Positions 43,348-52,903 of a stretch of 64,000 nucleotides of DNA are shown here, one piece after another (position 1 is the first letter of the stretch; every line of letters starts with the position of its first letter). The position numbers were made by a program, and so were the translations under genes. The stretch spans positions 1-64,000 of the forward strand of contig CAJWCU010000011.1 of NCBI GenBank assembly GCA_913030825.1, written 5' to 3'. The DNA comes from an uncultured Rhodospirillaceae bacterium (GTDB lineage Bacteria; Pseudomonadota; Alphaproteobacteria; Rhodospirillales; Casp-alpha2). The notes below the pieces were generated by a model. It saw only the letters and a list, made by a program, of their open reading frames with translations, ran no database searches and was not told where the DNA came from.

Positions 43348-45660
43348 ATGCTTTCACGCGAACTCGAACAGACACTCCACCGCGCCCTGGCCCTGGCCGC
43401 CGAGCGTAATCACGAATACGCAACCCTCGAACATCTGCTGTTATCGCTTACGGAAGATCCGGACGCCGTCGCCGTGCTCAAGGCCTGCGACGTCGAACTG
43501 GAACGTCTGACGCAGGACCTGACCGAATTTCTCGATAACGAACTGGCCGAAATCGACAACCCCCGCGGGATCGAGCCCAAGCCCACCGCCGGTTTCCAGC
43601 GTGTCGTGCAGCGCGCGGTCATCCATGTGCAGTCTTCGGGCCGCGAGGAAGTGACCGGCGCGAATGTTCTGGTCGCCCTGTTCTCGGAACGTGAATCGCA
43701 CGCCGTCTATTACCTGCAACTACAGGACATGACGCGCCTGGATGCCGTCAATTACATCTCTCACGGCATCGCCAAGGTGCCCGGGCAGTCCGAACAGCGC
43801 ACGGTCTCCGGCGCCGATCCGGAAGCCGAGGCGGAATCCGCCGCCCGCAAGGGCTCGGAGGCGCTCGACGCCTATTGCACCAATCTCAATAAGAAAGCGC
43901 TGGAAGGCCGGATCGACCCCCTGATCGGCCGACACGAAGAAATCGAACGGGCCATCCAGATCCTCTGCCGGCGCAACAAGAACAACCCGCTGTTCGTCGG
44001 CGACCCGGGCGTCGGCAAGACGGCCATCGCCGAAGGTCTGGCCAAGCGCATCGAAGACGAGGACGTGCCCGAGGTCTTGCTTGGCAATACGATCTATTCT
44101 CTCGACATGGGCGCGCTTCTGGCCGGGACCCGCTATCGCGGCGATTTCGAGGAACGCCTGAAAAACGTCATGGCTGAATTGGAAGCCATGCCCGATGCGA
44201 TCCTGTTCATCGATGAAATTCATACGGTGATTGGTGCGGGGGCAACCTCGGGCGGTTCCATGGACGCGTCCAACATCCTCAAGCCCGCCCTGCAGAAGGG
44301 CGGCCTGCGGTGCATGGGGTCGACCACTTACAAGGAATACCGCAACTATTTCGAAAAGGATCGGGCGCTTGTTCGCCGATTCCAGAAGATCGACGTCTAC
44401 GAGCCGTCGATGGACGATGCGATCAAAATCCTCAAGGGCCTGAAGCCCTATTTCGAGGAACACCACAAGGTCCGCTACACCAACGACGCCTTAAAGGCGG
44501 CGGTGGAGCTGTCGATCAAGTACATCCACGAACGCAAGCTGCCGGACAAGGCGTTGGATATCATCGACGAGGTGGGCGCATCGCGCATGCTGCTGCCGGC
44601 GGGCAAGCGGCGCAAGACGGTAACCGTCAAGGACGTCGAGCAGGTGGTCGCCAAGATCGCCCGCATCCCCCCGAAATCCGTGTCGTCCGACGACCGCAAG
44701 GCATTGCAGACCCTGGACCGGGATCTGAAGACCATGGTCTTCGGTCAGGACAATGCGATTGAGGCCCTGGCCAGCGCCATCAAGCTGTCCCGCGCGGGCT
44801 TGCGCGAACCGGAAAAGCCCATCGGCTCCTACCTGTTCTCGGGCCCCACCGGCGTCGGCAAGACCGAAGTCGCGCGGCAGTTGTCGCATACGCTGGGCAT
44901 CGACCTGGTGCGCTTCGACATGTCGGAATACATGGAACGCCATTCGGTCTCTCGCCTGATCGGCGCCCCCCCGGGCTACGTCGGCTTCGATCAGGGTGGC
45001 CTGCTGACCGATGCCATCGACCAGCAGCCCCATTGCGTGCTGCTGTTGGACGAAATCGAGAAGGCCCACCCGGACCTGTTCAATATCCTGTTGCAGGTCA
45101 TGGACCACGGCAAGCTGACCGACCACAACGGCAAGTCCGTTTCCTTCCGCAACGTGATCCTGATCATGACGACCAACGCGGGGGCGGCCGACCTGGCCAA
45201 GCCGGCGATCGGTTTCGAACGAGAAGCCCGTATCGGCGAAGACACCGAAGCGATCGAACGTATGTTCACGCCCGAATTCCGCAACCGCCTGGACGCGATC
45301 ATTCCCTTCGCGGCCCTGTCGTCGGAAATCGTCGCGCGTATCGTCGACAAGTTCGTGATGAACCTGGAGCTGCAGTTGGAAGACCGCGACGTGGTCATCG
45401 AATTGACCGACGCGGCCCGCGAGTGGCTTGCCAAGCGGGGCTACGACAAATTGTTTGGCGCCCGGCCGCTGTCGCGGGTCATCCAGGAGAACATCAAAAA
45501 GCCGCTGGCCGAGGAGTTGCTGTTCGGCAAGTTGGCCAAGGGCGGTCTCGTCCTGGTCGCGGTCGACGACGACAAGCTGGTTTTCGATTTTCCGGAACCC
45601 GGATCAAACCGTCTGCCGGCCAAACGCAAGAAGGGCAAAGTTCCGGCTCTGGTTGAGTAG
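43348..45660 (+). CDS. clpA: ATP-dependent Clp protease ATPase ClpA
   Basis: A 770-residue AAA+ unfoldase that starts on the base after the clpS stop. The N-terminal substrate domain (to about residue 150) is followed by two ATPase modules: Walker A GDPGVGKTAIAEG with Walker B ILFIDEIHT, and SGPTGVGKTEVARQ with LLLDEIEKAHPD. The ClpP-docking loop is probably KPAIGFERE. It unfolds proteins for ClpP in the cytoplasm. The clpP gene is not in the window. Confidence 0.96.
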   Translation: MLSRELEQTLHRALALAAERNHEYATLEHLLLSLTEDPDAVAVLKACDVELERLTQDLTEFLDNELAEIDNPRGIEPKPTAGFQRVVQRAVIHVQSSGREEVTGANVLVALFSERESHAVYYLQLQDMTRLDAVNYISHGIAKVPGQSEQRTVSGADPEAEAESAARKGSEALDAYCTNLNKKALEGRIDPLIGRHEEIERAIQILCRRNKNNPLFVGDPGVGKTAIAEGLAKRIEDEDVPEVLLGNTIYSLDMGALLAGTRYRGDFEERLKNVMAELEAMPDAILFIDEIHTVIGAGATSGGSMDASNILKPALQKGGLRCMGSTTYKEYRNYFEKDRALVRRFQKIDVYEPSMDDAIKILKGLKPYFEEHHKVRYTNDALKAAVELSIKYIHERKLPDKALDIIDEVGASRMLLPAGKRRKTVTVKDVEQVVAKIARIPPKSVSSDDRKALQTLDRDLKTMVFGQDNAIEALASAIKLSRAGLREPEKPIGSYLFSGPTGVGKTEVARQLSHTLGIDLVRFDMSEYMERHSVSRLIGAPPGYVGFDQGGLLTDAIDQQPHCVLLLDEIEKAHPDLFNILLQVMDHGKLTDHNGKSVSFRNVILIMTTNAGAADLAKPAIGFEREARIGEDTEAIERMFTPEFRNRLDAIIPFAALSSEIVARIVDKFVMNLELQLEDRDVVIELTDAAREWLAKRGYDKLFGARPLSRVIQENIKKPLAEELLFGKLAKGGLVLVAVDDDKLVFDFPEPGSNRLPAKRKKGKVPALVE

Positions 45661-45758
45661 GGAGCCATACCGGTCGAACCTTCGCGGCGACGGGTGTACG
45701 TCGTCGATTGATCTCGCTTTGTGGGATGATGTCCAAGCGAGCCGTGCCCGCCAGAGGA

Positions 45759-46406
45759 TCAGTGGGTTGAGCGTCCCGCCGACGTTGGGCAGTCGTCTTC
45801 GCCCATCAGTCCGACTTTCGCGGCTCCTTGTGAGGACAGGCGCAGGTTGCCTTTTCCCCCGATGACATAGGCCTGGCGGCCCAGGGCGCGGCCGTTCGCG
45901 GCCATGCGCAGGACCGAGGCGGCGCGACAGGTGCGGCAATTGTTGACCAGGAACACCCCGCCGGTCTTGCTGTCGGTTTCCAGGGCGATGCAGCGTTTGT
46001 TGCTGTCGTCGGCCAGCGTTTCCGGCTTCACCAGGTTGGCCTGTTTGCAGGGGTAGATGGCGCCAAGATTGGTGCGCCCGGGCCCACGGAACGGCAGATC
46101 CACGGTCATGCCGGCCATCACATTGAATTTGCGAACCTCCGGCACCGCGATCCCCCGGCGCAGGCGGGTCACGCCGACGACCATGCAGGCGTCGCAGCGG
46201 TTGACCAGCACCTCGCCCGTGCCCGTGCGGGCATGACGGATGCAATCAGCGCCGGGTGCCATGGAGGCCGCCGTACGGATCAAGGGATTGATGGCCAGCG
46301 GTTCGGCATCGGGAACGCGCGGCGCCGCGATCGCCGCCGCGGACAGCAGCATCACGGCGACCAAAGCGGCCGCGGTCAGCAGATAAATGTGCACGAACCT
46401 TTGCAT
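45759..46406 (-). CDS. Exported Cys-containing protein, unknown
   Basis: A 215-residue protein with an N-terminal signal (YLLTAAALVAVMLLSAAAIA, cleavage near AAPRV). The mature part has two similar halves, each with a cysteine pair: VNRCDACMVVGVTRLRRG and VNNCRTCRAASVLRMAANG; each is preceded by another Cys (ADCIRHA; KRCIALE). This looks like an internal duplication of about 80 residues. It is probably periplasmic and disulfide-bonded. No family is recognised. Confidence 0.65.
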   Translation of the reverse strand: MQRFVHIYLLTAAALVAVMLLSAAAIAAPRVPDAEPLAINPLIRTAASMAPGADCIRHARTGTGEVLVNRCDACMVVGVTRLRRGIAVPEVRKFNVMAGMTVDLPFRGPGRTNLGAIYPCKQANLVKPETLADDSNKRCIALETDSKTGGVFLVNNCRTCRAASVLRMAANGRALGRQAYVIGGKGNLRLSSQGAAKVGLMGEDDCPTSAGRSTH

Positions 46407-46498
46407 AGCCGGTACAGGGTATCGGCCATTGGTAAATGAAACGTGACTAGCATCACATTTTAAGAGAAAAACGAAATATAGATCTCAGGTCGCTGATT

Positions 46499-47668
46499 TT
46501 AATCGCCTTTTTTGAACGGAGAGAAGCGGCCGTAGGCGGACATTTCGCGGGAAATACCGCGGGCTTCGTCATCCAGAAAGTCGGAGACGGCGTCGCGGAA
46601 GCCCTTGTCGGCGATCCAATGGGCGGAATATGTCTGCTGCGGCAGGTAGCCGCGTTGGACCTTGTGGGGGCCCTGGGCTCCGGCCTCGACCCATTTCAGG
46701 CCGTGGGCGATGGCGTAGTCGATGGCCTGGTAATAACAGGCTTCGAAGTGCAGGAACTTGTAGTCCGCGATGCAGCCCCAGTTGCGCCCGTACAGGGTGT
46801 CGCGGCCTTTGAGGTTGAGCGCGCCGGCCACGGGCATGCCGTCCTTTTCCACCAGGATCAGAACCACCGCGTCGCCCATGCGCTCCCCCAGTAGAGAGAA
46901 GAAATCGCGCCGGAGGTAGGCCTGGCCCCATTTCTTGTCGGTCGTATCCATATAGAATTGAAAGAACGCATCCCATTGGTCGGCGGTGACTTCGTGGCCC
47001 GAGAGCGCGCGGATATCCAGGTCCGCCTCCTCGACGGCGCGGCGTTCCTTCTTGATATTCTTTCGTTTCCTTGACGACAACTCGGCGAGGAAGTCGTCGA
47101 AGGTTTCGAAGCCTTTGTTCTCCCAATGGAATTGCTGGCCGATGCGTTTCAGATACCCCGCATCGCCGAAGCGCTTCCATTCCTCCTCGGTCGGGAAGGT
47201 GACGTGCAGGGAGGAAACGTTCAGGTTCTGCGCCAGTTGCATCATGCCCGCGATCAGGGCCGTGCCCATTTCGCGCCGCTCGTCTTCCGGCAGGTCTTTG
47301 TTGACCAAGAGGCGTGGGCCGGTCGCCGGCGTGAACGGTACGGAGCATTGCAGTTTGGGATAGTACCGCCCGCCGGCCCGCTCGTAGGCGTCGGCCCAGC
47401 CCCAGTCGAAGACGTATTCGCCGTAGGAATGGTTCTTGAGGTAGAGCGGCGCGCAGGCGGCGACGGCGCCCGAGGCGTCCTCGATCACCAAATGCTGGCC
47501 GAGCCAGCCGGTCTCTCTCGTCGCCGAGCCGGAGTCTTCCAGGGCCGAGAGAAATTCGTGCCGCACGAAGGGGTTGGCGTCCCCGGCACAGGCGTTCCAG
47601 GCCTCGGGCGAGACCTCGGATAGGGATTGCAAAACCTTGATGGCGACCGCGTCACGTCCGTCGGGCAT
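46499..47668 (-). CDS. FemAB/GNAT-like acyltransferase (DUF482-like)
   Basis: A 389-residue cytoplasmic protein. Motifs such as NPFVRHEFLSALEDSGSA, APLYLKNHSYGEYVFDWGWA and the C-terminal HFEACYYQAIDYAIAHGLKW with EAGAQGPHKVQRGYLPQQTY are those of the 'peptidogalycan biosynthesis/recognition' acetyltransferase family. The fold is GNAT-like; the acceptor is not known. It stands alone upstream of, and divergent from, the envelope module. Confidence 0.8.
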   Translation of the reverse strand: MPDGRDAVAIKVLQSLSEVSPEAWNACAGDANPFVRHEFLSALEDSGSATRETGWLGQHLVIEDASGAVAACAPLYLKNHSYGEYVFDWGWADAYERAGGRYYPKLQCSVPFTPATGPRLLVNKDLPEDERREMGTALIAGMMQLAQNLNVSSLHVTFPTEEEWKRFGDAGYLKRIGQQFHWENKGFETFDDFLAELSSRKRKNIKKERRAVEEADLDIRALSGHEVTADQWDAFFQFYMDTTDKKWGQAYLRRDFFSLLGERMGDAVVLILVEKDGMPVAGALNLKGRDTLYGRNWGCIADYKFLHFEACYYQAIDYAIAHGLKWVEAGAQGPHKVQRGYLPQQTYSAHWIADKGFRDAVSDFLDDEARGISREMSAYGRFSPFKKGD

Positions 47669-47775
47669 GGGGGAATGTTAACGCCACGCCGAAGGCAAGG
47701 AAAACGCAAACTGGTCCAGAATCGAAGTCGGGCCGAAAACGTGATCTTGAAATAAAAGGGTTTTCTAATGTTCTC

Positions 47776-47805
47776 TTGACATGTGCAATCAACGATAGGT
47801 CTAAT
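47776..47805 (+). promoter_or_regulatory. Strong sigma-70-like promoter of envelope module
   Basis: Perfect TTGACA at 47776-47781 and TCTAAT at 47800-47805, spacing 18 bp, in an AT-rich stretch unlike the flanks. The first gene starts at 47870 with GAGGGGGG before its ATG. Confidence 0.6.
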
Positions 47806-47869
47806 TTAAGAAAAGCAACCAAAGATAAATTCGGCTCGCGGTGCATCGACAGGCTTATGAGGGGGGCTC

Positions 47870-49168
47870 ATGCGAATCTTGGAAGCGCTGGTCGCGTTCT
47901 CACTTCTTATGATCGTTTTCTCGACGATGGTTTCTGCCTTCGTCGAGATGTTCCATCGGATCACGCACCGACGCGAAGTCGGCTTTCGAAAGCTGATCGA
48001 CCGCTTGCACGACGACCTGATTGAAAAGTATCTGCCCCATCGCCTGTCGGATATCGGTGTCGGATCGTCGGGACACGCAGCGGCGCGTGCGGCGTTTCGC
48101 CGGGCTCTGACCGAGAACCGGGGCTTGTTGCGCACGGCGACCGCCTCGGATAGTTGGTGGGCGCCGATCGTCCGGTTTTGGAACGGCATCAGCAATTGGA
48201 TGATCTCAAGGCAGGTCAGCCGCCTGGAACCCGTCGAATTTGCACGGCGTCTTGCCGAGACAGAGATTGGGCGCGAAATCGCCCGCGCGGGCGACAGCAA
48301 GACGGACCTGCTGGTTGAGGAAACAGTTAGGCGCTTCGAAGACTACGGTATCCAGACGCGGCAATATTTCATGCAGCGGGCCTATGCGCTGTCCATTGCA
48401 TTCTCGCTGGTCTTCGCGTTTGTCGCGAATGTGGACGCCTTTCGAATCCTGGAACTGCTGATTGACGATCCCAGTCTACGGGCCAGCATCACGGGGCAGG
48501 CGGACAAGATCGTCGCCGATTTTCAGACGCAATCCGAAAAAACGGCGCAGGCGATTGCCGATGCGGCAAAGGCCGCATCGGCCGTGCCCGCCCCGGGGGA
48601 CACGGACCTCAAGAAGTCTTTGGAAGAACAGAAAAAACAGATCGCGGAACTGAAAAAGCTGGCGGCCGATACCCGGGTAAAATTGGGCAAGTTGGAAACT
48701 GAAATTCCCATCGGATACGCCTATTACCCGGGGTGCCTTCCAATCAAAGACGAGGACGGCAAACTAATCCCGTCCCTCGACCCCGAGTGCAAGGGGCTGG
48801 ATCCGGCCGACGATTGCATCTTGGGCGTGATCTGTGCCCGGTTGGATAAAAACCCGCTCGCCTTCATCAAATGGATCGTCACCGTGCTGATCAGCGGGCT
48901 GCTGATCGGATTGGGCGGGCCTTTTTGGTTCGATATGTACACGCGCCTAGCGAAAGTGCTGGGCCTCGCCAAAGCCGTCACCAACATTCTGCCGAAACGC
49001 CCAGAGGGCCAGGTAGGACAAGGCGTCGAAACGTCCGGCGAGCCGAAACATGACGATAAGACCGGCCAAGAAAACGAAACACCGGTGGACGCGTTCAAGC
49101 GTGTCAGCGCTTCGGTGGTGCCGACCGGCAGCCGGGCGATTTTGGGTCCCGACGGGGAGCCGCTTTGA
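47870..49168 (+). CDS. Multi-TM membrane protein with coiled coil, unknown
   Basis: A 432-residue protein. One N-terminal membrane helix (ALVAFSLLMIVFSTMVSAFV), a basic cytoplasmic-type segment, a second helix (ALSIAFSLVFAFVANVDAFR), a coiled coil near residues 205-280 (KKSLEEQKKQIAELKKLAAD), two or more cysteines in a loop, and a third helix (WIVTVLISGLLIGLGGPFWF). The pattern resembles an uncharacterised bacterial membrane family that has VDxxRI after the second helix and G-x-PFWFD after the third. It is the first gene of a three-gene unit, with the next twelve bases away. Function unknown. Confidence 0.7.
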   Translation: MRILEALVAFSLLMIVFSTMVSAFVEMFHRITHRREVGFRKLIDRLHDDLIEKYLPHRLSDIGVGSSGHAAARAAFRRALTENRGLLRTATASDSWWAPIVRFWNGISNWMISRQVSRLEPVEFARRLAETEIGREIARAGDSKTDLLVEETVRRFEDYGIQTRQYFMQRAYALSIAFSLVFAFVANVDAFRILELLIDDPSLRASITGQADKIVADFQTQSEKTAQAIADAAKAASAVPAPGDTDLKKSLEEQKKQIAELKKLAADTRVKLGKLETEIPIGYAYYPGCLPIKDEDGKLIPSLDPECKGLDPADDCILGVICARLDKNPLAFIKWIVTVLISGLLIGLGGPFWFDMYTRLAKVLGLAKAVTNILPKRPEGQVGQGVETSGEPKHDDKTGQENETPVDAFKRVSASVVPTGSRAILGPDGEPL

Positions 49169-49180
49169 GGGAGATGAACA

Positions 49181-51082
49181 ATGGTTAGTCCGATCTTAAT
49201 TGGGTTTGCCGTGCGCGGGGCGCTGCGTCTGTATTCTGTCGGCGGTGCTGCATACGAGGACTACGTCTCGAATAAGAAAACACTGTTTCCATCGGCGACG
49301 ATGGCCAAATGGTCGGACAAGGCAACGGTCATCGCCGTGTACACAAATCCGGCATCTCCGGAATACGAGGCGCTGATCGCTCAGGATGGGCCGCTTCGCG
49401 AGTATTGGCAGGAGACGCCGCCGATCGGTCCCGTTGACGACGACGCGGTGCAGATCCTCTATGCCCGTTGGTTGACGGAGGAAACCAAGAAAAAAGGGAT
49501 CTCCCCGGATCGTGCGGAGGTCTACGTCGCATCCGCCTATGTCGAACAATGGGCGGCCGGTAAAGGGCCCAGTCCTTTATTCATGATCGCCGTCACGTTG
49601 GTCGATCTCGGCTTGGAATTTGTCGGCGCGAACCCCGCCCTGATCGGACTAGATGGAAACGGCGGCAAACTCATCGCCGGTACGGCCGCCCGGTTGGCGG
49701 ACCTTATCCCAGACGCCCCCAACCATCAGGTGAATTTCGAGACGCGCTCCGAGTTCGGAGAACGCCTTCTCGGATTGGCGTTCCGGGCCGGACTGCAAAG
49801 CCTATCTGAAAATGCCGGCGAGATAATCGGTGAAAATCACCTTGAGGAAATGGTGGTCGAATCCCTCAAGCCGGTGATCGACGCCTTGCCCAAAGACCTC
49901 AACGAACAGGCAAAATTCAGGGAAGTCATGGACGCGATCACGGGGCCGGCGTTCGGCGCCGTCTTGGGTGTGATGGCAAAGCAGCCGCAGGCGTTCTTCG
50001 GCAAGAAGTACGATACGGGCAAAGCCCTGGGCATGGTGCTGCAGCGTGTCTTGTTGGACGCCTCAGAGCATTCCCTGCACGAAGTACTAAGCCCCAGCGG
50101 TTTTCAGGATATCGTGACGTCGATTGCGTCGGCGATCGCCGACAGGCCCGAATTGTTCGTTAAATCCGACGGCAGCGTCGCGGTCTTCAAGAAGGAATTG
50201 ATCTCCAAACTCGCCACCGTGGTCAAGTCGGCGCCGAAACCGCTGACGGGCGATGTCGCAGCGGCAATTGTCGGCGCGGCCCTTGATTCATTGAAGAGTC
50301 ATGCGGTGGGGATGCTGGATGTCGATGAGGATTGGGACGAGGTCGTCGAAGAGGCGAGCGCCATGGTTATCGACGGGTTCAAGGCGGGGATCCTCGCCAA
50401 GGACCCCGATGCGTTGGGGATGATATTCACCAAGGAGCAGTTGAAGGAACTGGGCAGGGTATTCCTGACCGAAGTCAGCAAGAACCCAGGCATGGTGGTC
50501 GGCCGAATTGGCGGCAGCGGCAGCACCGGCGCGGCGCGATCAAAGGAATTGCAAAATGTCGTCGTGGCGGTGACATCGGCCATGGCCGAAGACAAGAACT
50601 TATTGCTGACGGCCGATGATTGGAAACAACTCGCGGCGGTTGCCATGGCCGAGGTCGCCGACAATCCCGGGGCTCTCGTCGGATTGGATGAGGATGTTGC
50701 GGGAGACGCTTTGTTGGCGCAATTGATGTCGCGGATCATCGCGGCGGCAAGCACCGGCGTGGAAAAAGGCAAGCGCGAGGCTGGTGCGGTCGCGTTCGGA
50801 ACGACGCTACGCGAGACCATCAGCGTGACGATCCGGGCCGCGTCGAACAATCTTTCGCGTCTCGCGGCGTTGGAAGGAAAAAACGCAACCAGCGATCTCG
50901 TCACCTGGCTTGTCGGCTACACAAAGACAAACAAGGACAAGATCGGCAGCAAACAATGGTTGCGCCTCTACAAGGGTTTGCTGACTGAGTTGCTCGCCGA
51001 TAATTCCGCGCTGTTGGACAGTGAAAACAAATTCGTCAAACCCGATGCGGCCCGTATTGAGGCCATTTTGAAAGCAAGGTGA
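49181..51082 (+). CDS. Helical-repeat protein of envelope module, unknown
   Basis: A 633-residue protein with GAGGGAGA before the ATG. It has no clear signal peptide, though the N-terminus is mildly hydrophobic (SPILIGFAVRGALRLYSVGG). From about residue 250 a helix-loop motif recurs: FGAVLGVMAKQPQAFFG, DIVTSIASAIADRPELFV, ELGRVFLTEVSKNPGMVVG, QLAAVAMAEVADNPGALVG and LYKGLLTELLADNSALL. This indicates an alpha-solenoid-like scaffold. No enzyme motif was seen. It is likely to work with the membrane protein upstream and the lipoprotein six bases downstream. Confidence 0.65.
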   Translation: MVSPILIGFAVRGALRLYSVGGAAYEDYVSNKKTLFPSATMAKWSDKATVIAVYTNPASPEYEALIAQDGPLREYWQETPPIGPVDDDAVQILYARWLTEETKKKGISPDRAEVYVASAYVEQWAAGKGPSPLFMIAVTLVDLGLEFVGANPALIGLDGNGGKLIAGTAARLADLIPDAPNHQVNFETRSEFGERLLGLAFRAGLQSLSENAGEIIGENHLEEMVVESLKPVIDALPKDLNEQAKFREVMDAITGPAFGAVLGVMAKQPQAFFGKKYDTGKALGMVLQRVLLDASEHSLHEVLSPSGFQDIVTSIASAIADRPELFVKSDGSVAVFKKELISKLATVVKSAPKPLTGDVAAAIVGAALDSLKSHAVGMLDVDEDWDEVVEEASAMVIDGFKAGILAKDPDALGMIFTKEQLKELGRVFLTEVSKNPGMVVGRIGGSGSTGAARSKELQNVVVAVTSAMAEDKNLLLTADDWKQLAAVAMAEVADNPGALVGLDEDVAGDALLAQLMSRIIAAASTGVEKGKREAGAVAFGTTLRETISVTIRAASNNLSRLAALEGKNATSDLVTWLVGYTKTNKDKIGSKQWLRLYKGLLTELLADNSALLDSENKFVKPDAARIEAILKAR

Positions 51083-51088
51083 CGGACC

Positions 51089-51961
51089 ATGAAACGATAT
51101 ATGCCCTCCGTGCTGGTACTTCTCGGCGCTTTGAGCGTCGCCGGTTGCCCGGCGGCAACGCTAAGTGAATTGGATGATCAATTCACGGCGCTGTACAAAA
51201 GCAAGATTTCGTTCCAAGTGGGGGCGGACAACCTGTTTCCCCTTCCGTTGAACGTGTCCGGCGATCTGATGGAACTGTCGAAAGACGCCGATACGGAAGC
51301 CGGCAAATTAAGTGACGACAAACGCAAATTGCGCATTGGATTCAGGCGGGTCGCACTTCTATCGGCGTGGCAGGCGGGCGATGCCGGGCAGGGGGACGTG
51401 CTTCGGCTTGCGAAAGCCGGCTTGGACGATTGCGCGCAATTGAAAAAAGAAAAAAGCGATGCGCCCCGCGATTGTCTGTTCATGTCTACGGCTGTGCCGC
51501 TGGCACGGCAGGATGCCACGTTGCGCAAGATGCAGAATATCCAGTCCGGTCTGGGGGAGACGCCGCCTGCTGGTGGGTTTCCCGCGCCTGCGCTGAAGAC
51601 GTTTTCGGATCTTACCGACGAGTTCATGGGCAGGCTGGATGATCTCGTCAAAATCCGGAACGCCAACTTGAAAAAGGCACCGGTCGACAAGGCGTTTTGG
51701 CCGCGGTTCGAGGATCAGATGAAGATCGTCTTCTGCAACGGCAACCTTGCCATCAACTGGATCGGCTGGTCCGAGGGGGGAGTGCAACCCATCATGACGT
51801 CGAAGCGAAAGGAGCTTTTGTGTACGGGGCTCGCGACCAAGGATCAGACGCTTGACGCCTGCAAAGCTCTTAATGCCGGAAAGATCGTCTATTCCGTGGA
51901 CCTCGACTTGAACAATTGCCAAGCGTTCGAAAACCGGCTGTCGGCATTGGCAGGGGGCTGA
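51089..51961 (+). CDS. Lipoprotein-like component of envelope module, unknown
   Basis: A 290-residue protein with signal MPSVLVLLGALSVAGCPA; AGC is a lipobox-like end, so the Cys is probably lipidated. The mature domain is helical with cysteines in DDCAQLKKE, RDCLFMS, IVFCNGN, LLCTGLA, DACKALN and NNCQAFE that may pair. No family is recognised. It is the third gene of the unit; together the set supplies an inner-membrane, a scaffold and an envelope lipoprotein part. Confidence 0.65.
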   Translation: MKRYMPSVLVLLGALSVAGCPAATLSELDDQFTALYKSKISFQVGADNLFPLPLNVSGDLMELSKDADTEAGKLSDDKRKLRIGFRRVALLSAWQAGDAGQGDVLRLAKAGLDDCAQLKKEKSDAPRDCLFMSTAVPLARQDATLRKMQNIQSGLGETPPAGGFPAPALKTFSDLTDEFMGRLDDLVKIRNANLKKAPVDKAFWPRFEDQMKIVFCNGNLAINWIGWSEGGVQPIMTSKRKELLCTGLATKDQTLDACKALNAGKIVYSVDLDLNNCQAFENRLSALAGG

Positions 51962-52073
51962 TCGAGCGGCAGGCCGTACAACCCTATTTTCCGGTGCGGA
52001 TATTGGGAGTAACCTGCGCCCGCGCGGGCCCCTCTGCAACCATGGTGGCGGCAGCCGCGCCCGGGGTGGTGCG

Positions 52074-52898
52074 ATGCCTGGATGGCCCTTTGCGTTTTTC
52101 CTGTTTTCCTTGCTTCTAGTCTTGTCCCCGACCCATGCGGCGCGCGCCGGAATGGACGAGGTGCCCATGGAATCGCTCGGCCCCGAAGCCGTCGAAAAGA
52201 CTTGGGAGAGGGCCTATTTCTATTTGCCGGCCGAGGTCAATCCACTGGGCACCGGGGTGCTCGGCGGCCGGCGGGGCCTCGCGTCGCTGGGCATGGCGCT
52301 GGACGCCCTGGCGAAGGGGCCGGCCCGGCCGGTCGTGGTTTATCTGCACGGCTGCGGCGGGTTCGGCAATTCGGGAAAGACAAATGCCAACATGCTGGCA
52401 GAAGCGGGCTTCGTCGTCGTTGCCCCCGACAGCTTCGCCCGGCCGGGGCGCGTCAAGACCTGCAACGGCAAGACCCATTCGGCGGCAGGTCCGAAAGGCA
52501 TCTACGCCGAGGTCATCGGCTGGCGGTTGGAGGAATTGCAGAGGGCGTTACAGGGATTGAAGGATTTCCCCTGGGTCGATGGGAATAATCTGTTCCTGTT
52601 CGGCCATTCGCAGGGTTCGAACGCCGTTGCCTTCTACGACGGCGCGGCCTTCAAGGCGCGGGTAATGACCGGCACACGCTGTTCGCGCGGCTACCGCGCG
52701 CCGACGGATGAACCGGCGCTGGCGGTGTCGTCGGTGGACGATCCCTGGTTTCGGGGACGACCGGTCAAATGCCTGGATTACACCGGGCGTACGGCGTTGA
52801 AGGTTCTGATGCTCGACGGCAAGGAACACGTCACCGCCCGCGTGCCCGAAGGCCGCCGCGCGATCCTGGAATTCCTCGGCGAGAACCTGTCCCGCTAA
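52074..52898 (+). CDS. Exported alpha/beta hydrolase (dienelactone hydrolase-like)
   Basis: A 274-residue protein with an N-terminal signal (WPFAFFLFSLLLVLSPTHAA). The oxyanion region is VVVYLHGCGGFGNSGK, the nucleophile elbow FLFGHSQGSNAVAF (Ser), and the His is probably in GKEHVTARVPEG. Periplasmic location is inferred. The substrate is unknown. It follows the envelope module by 112 bases and may be part of the same transcript, but its own leader looks GC-rich and different. Confidence 0.78.
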   Translation: MPGWPFAFFLFSLLLVLSPTHAARAGMDEVPMESLGPEAVEKTWERAYFYLPAEVNPLGTGVLGGRRGLASLGMALDALAKGPARPVVVYLHGCGGFGNSGKTNANMLAEAGFVVVAPDSFARPGRVKTCNGKTHSAAGPKGIYAEVIGWRLEELQRALQGLKDFPWVDGNNLFLFGHSQGSNAVAFYDGAAFKARVMTGTRCSRGYRAPTDEPALAVSSVDDPWFRGRPVKCLDYTGRTALKVLMLDGKEHVTARVPEGRRAILEFLGENLSR

Positions 52899-52903
52899 TC
52901 CGG

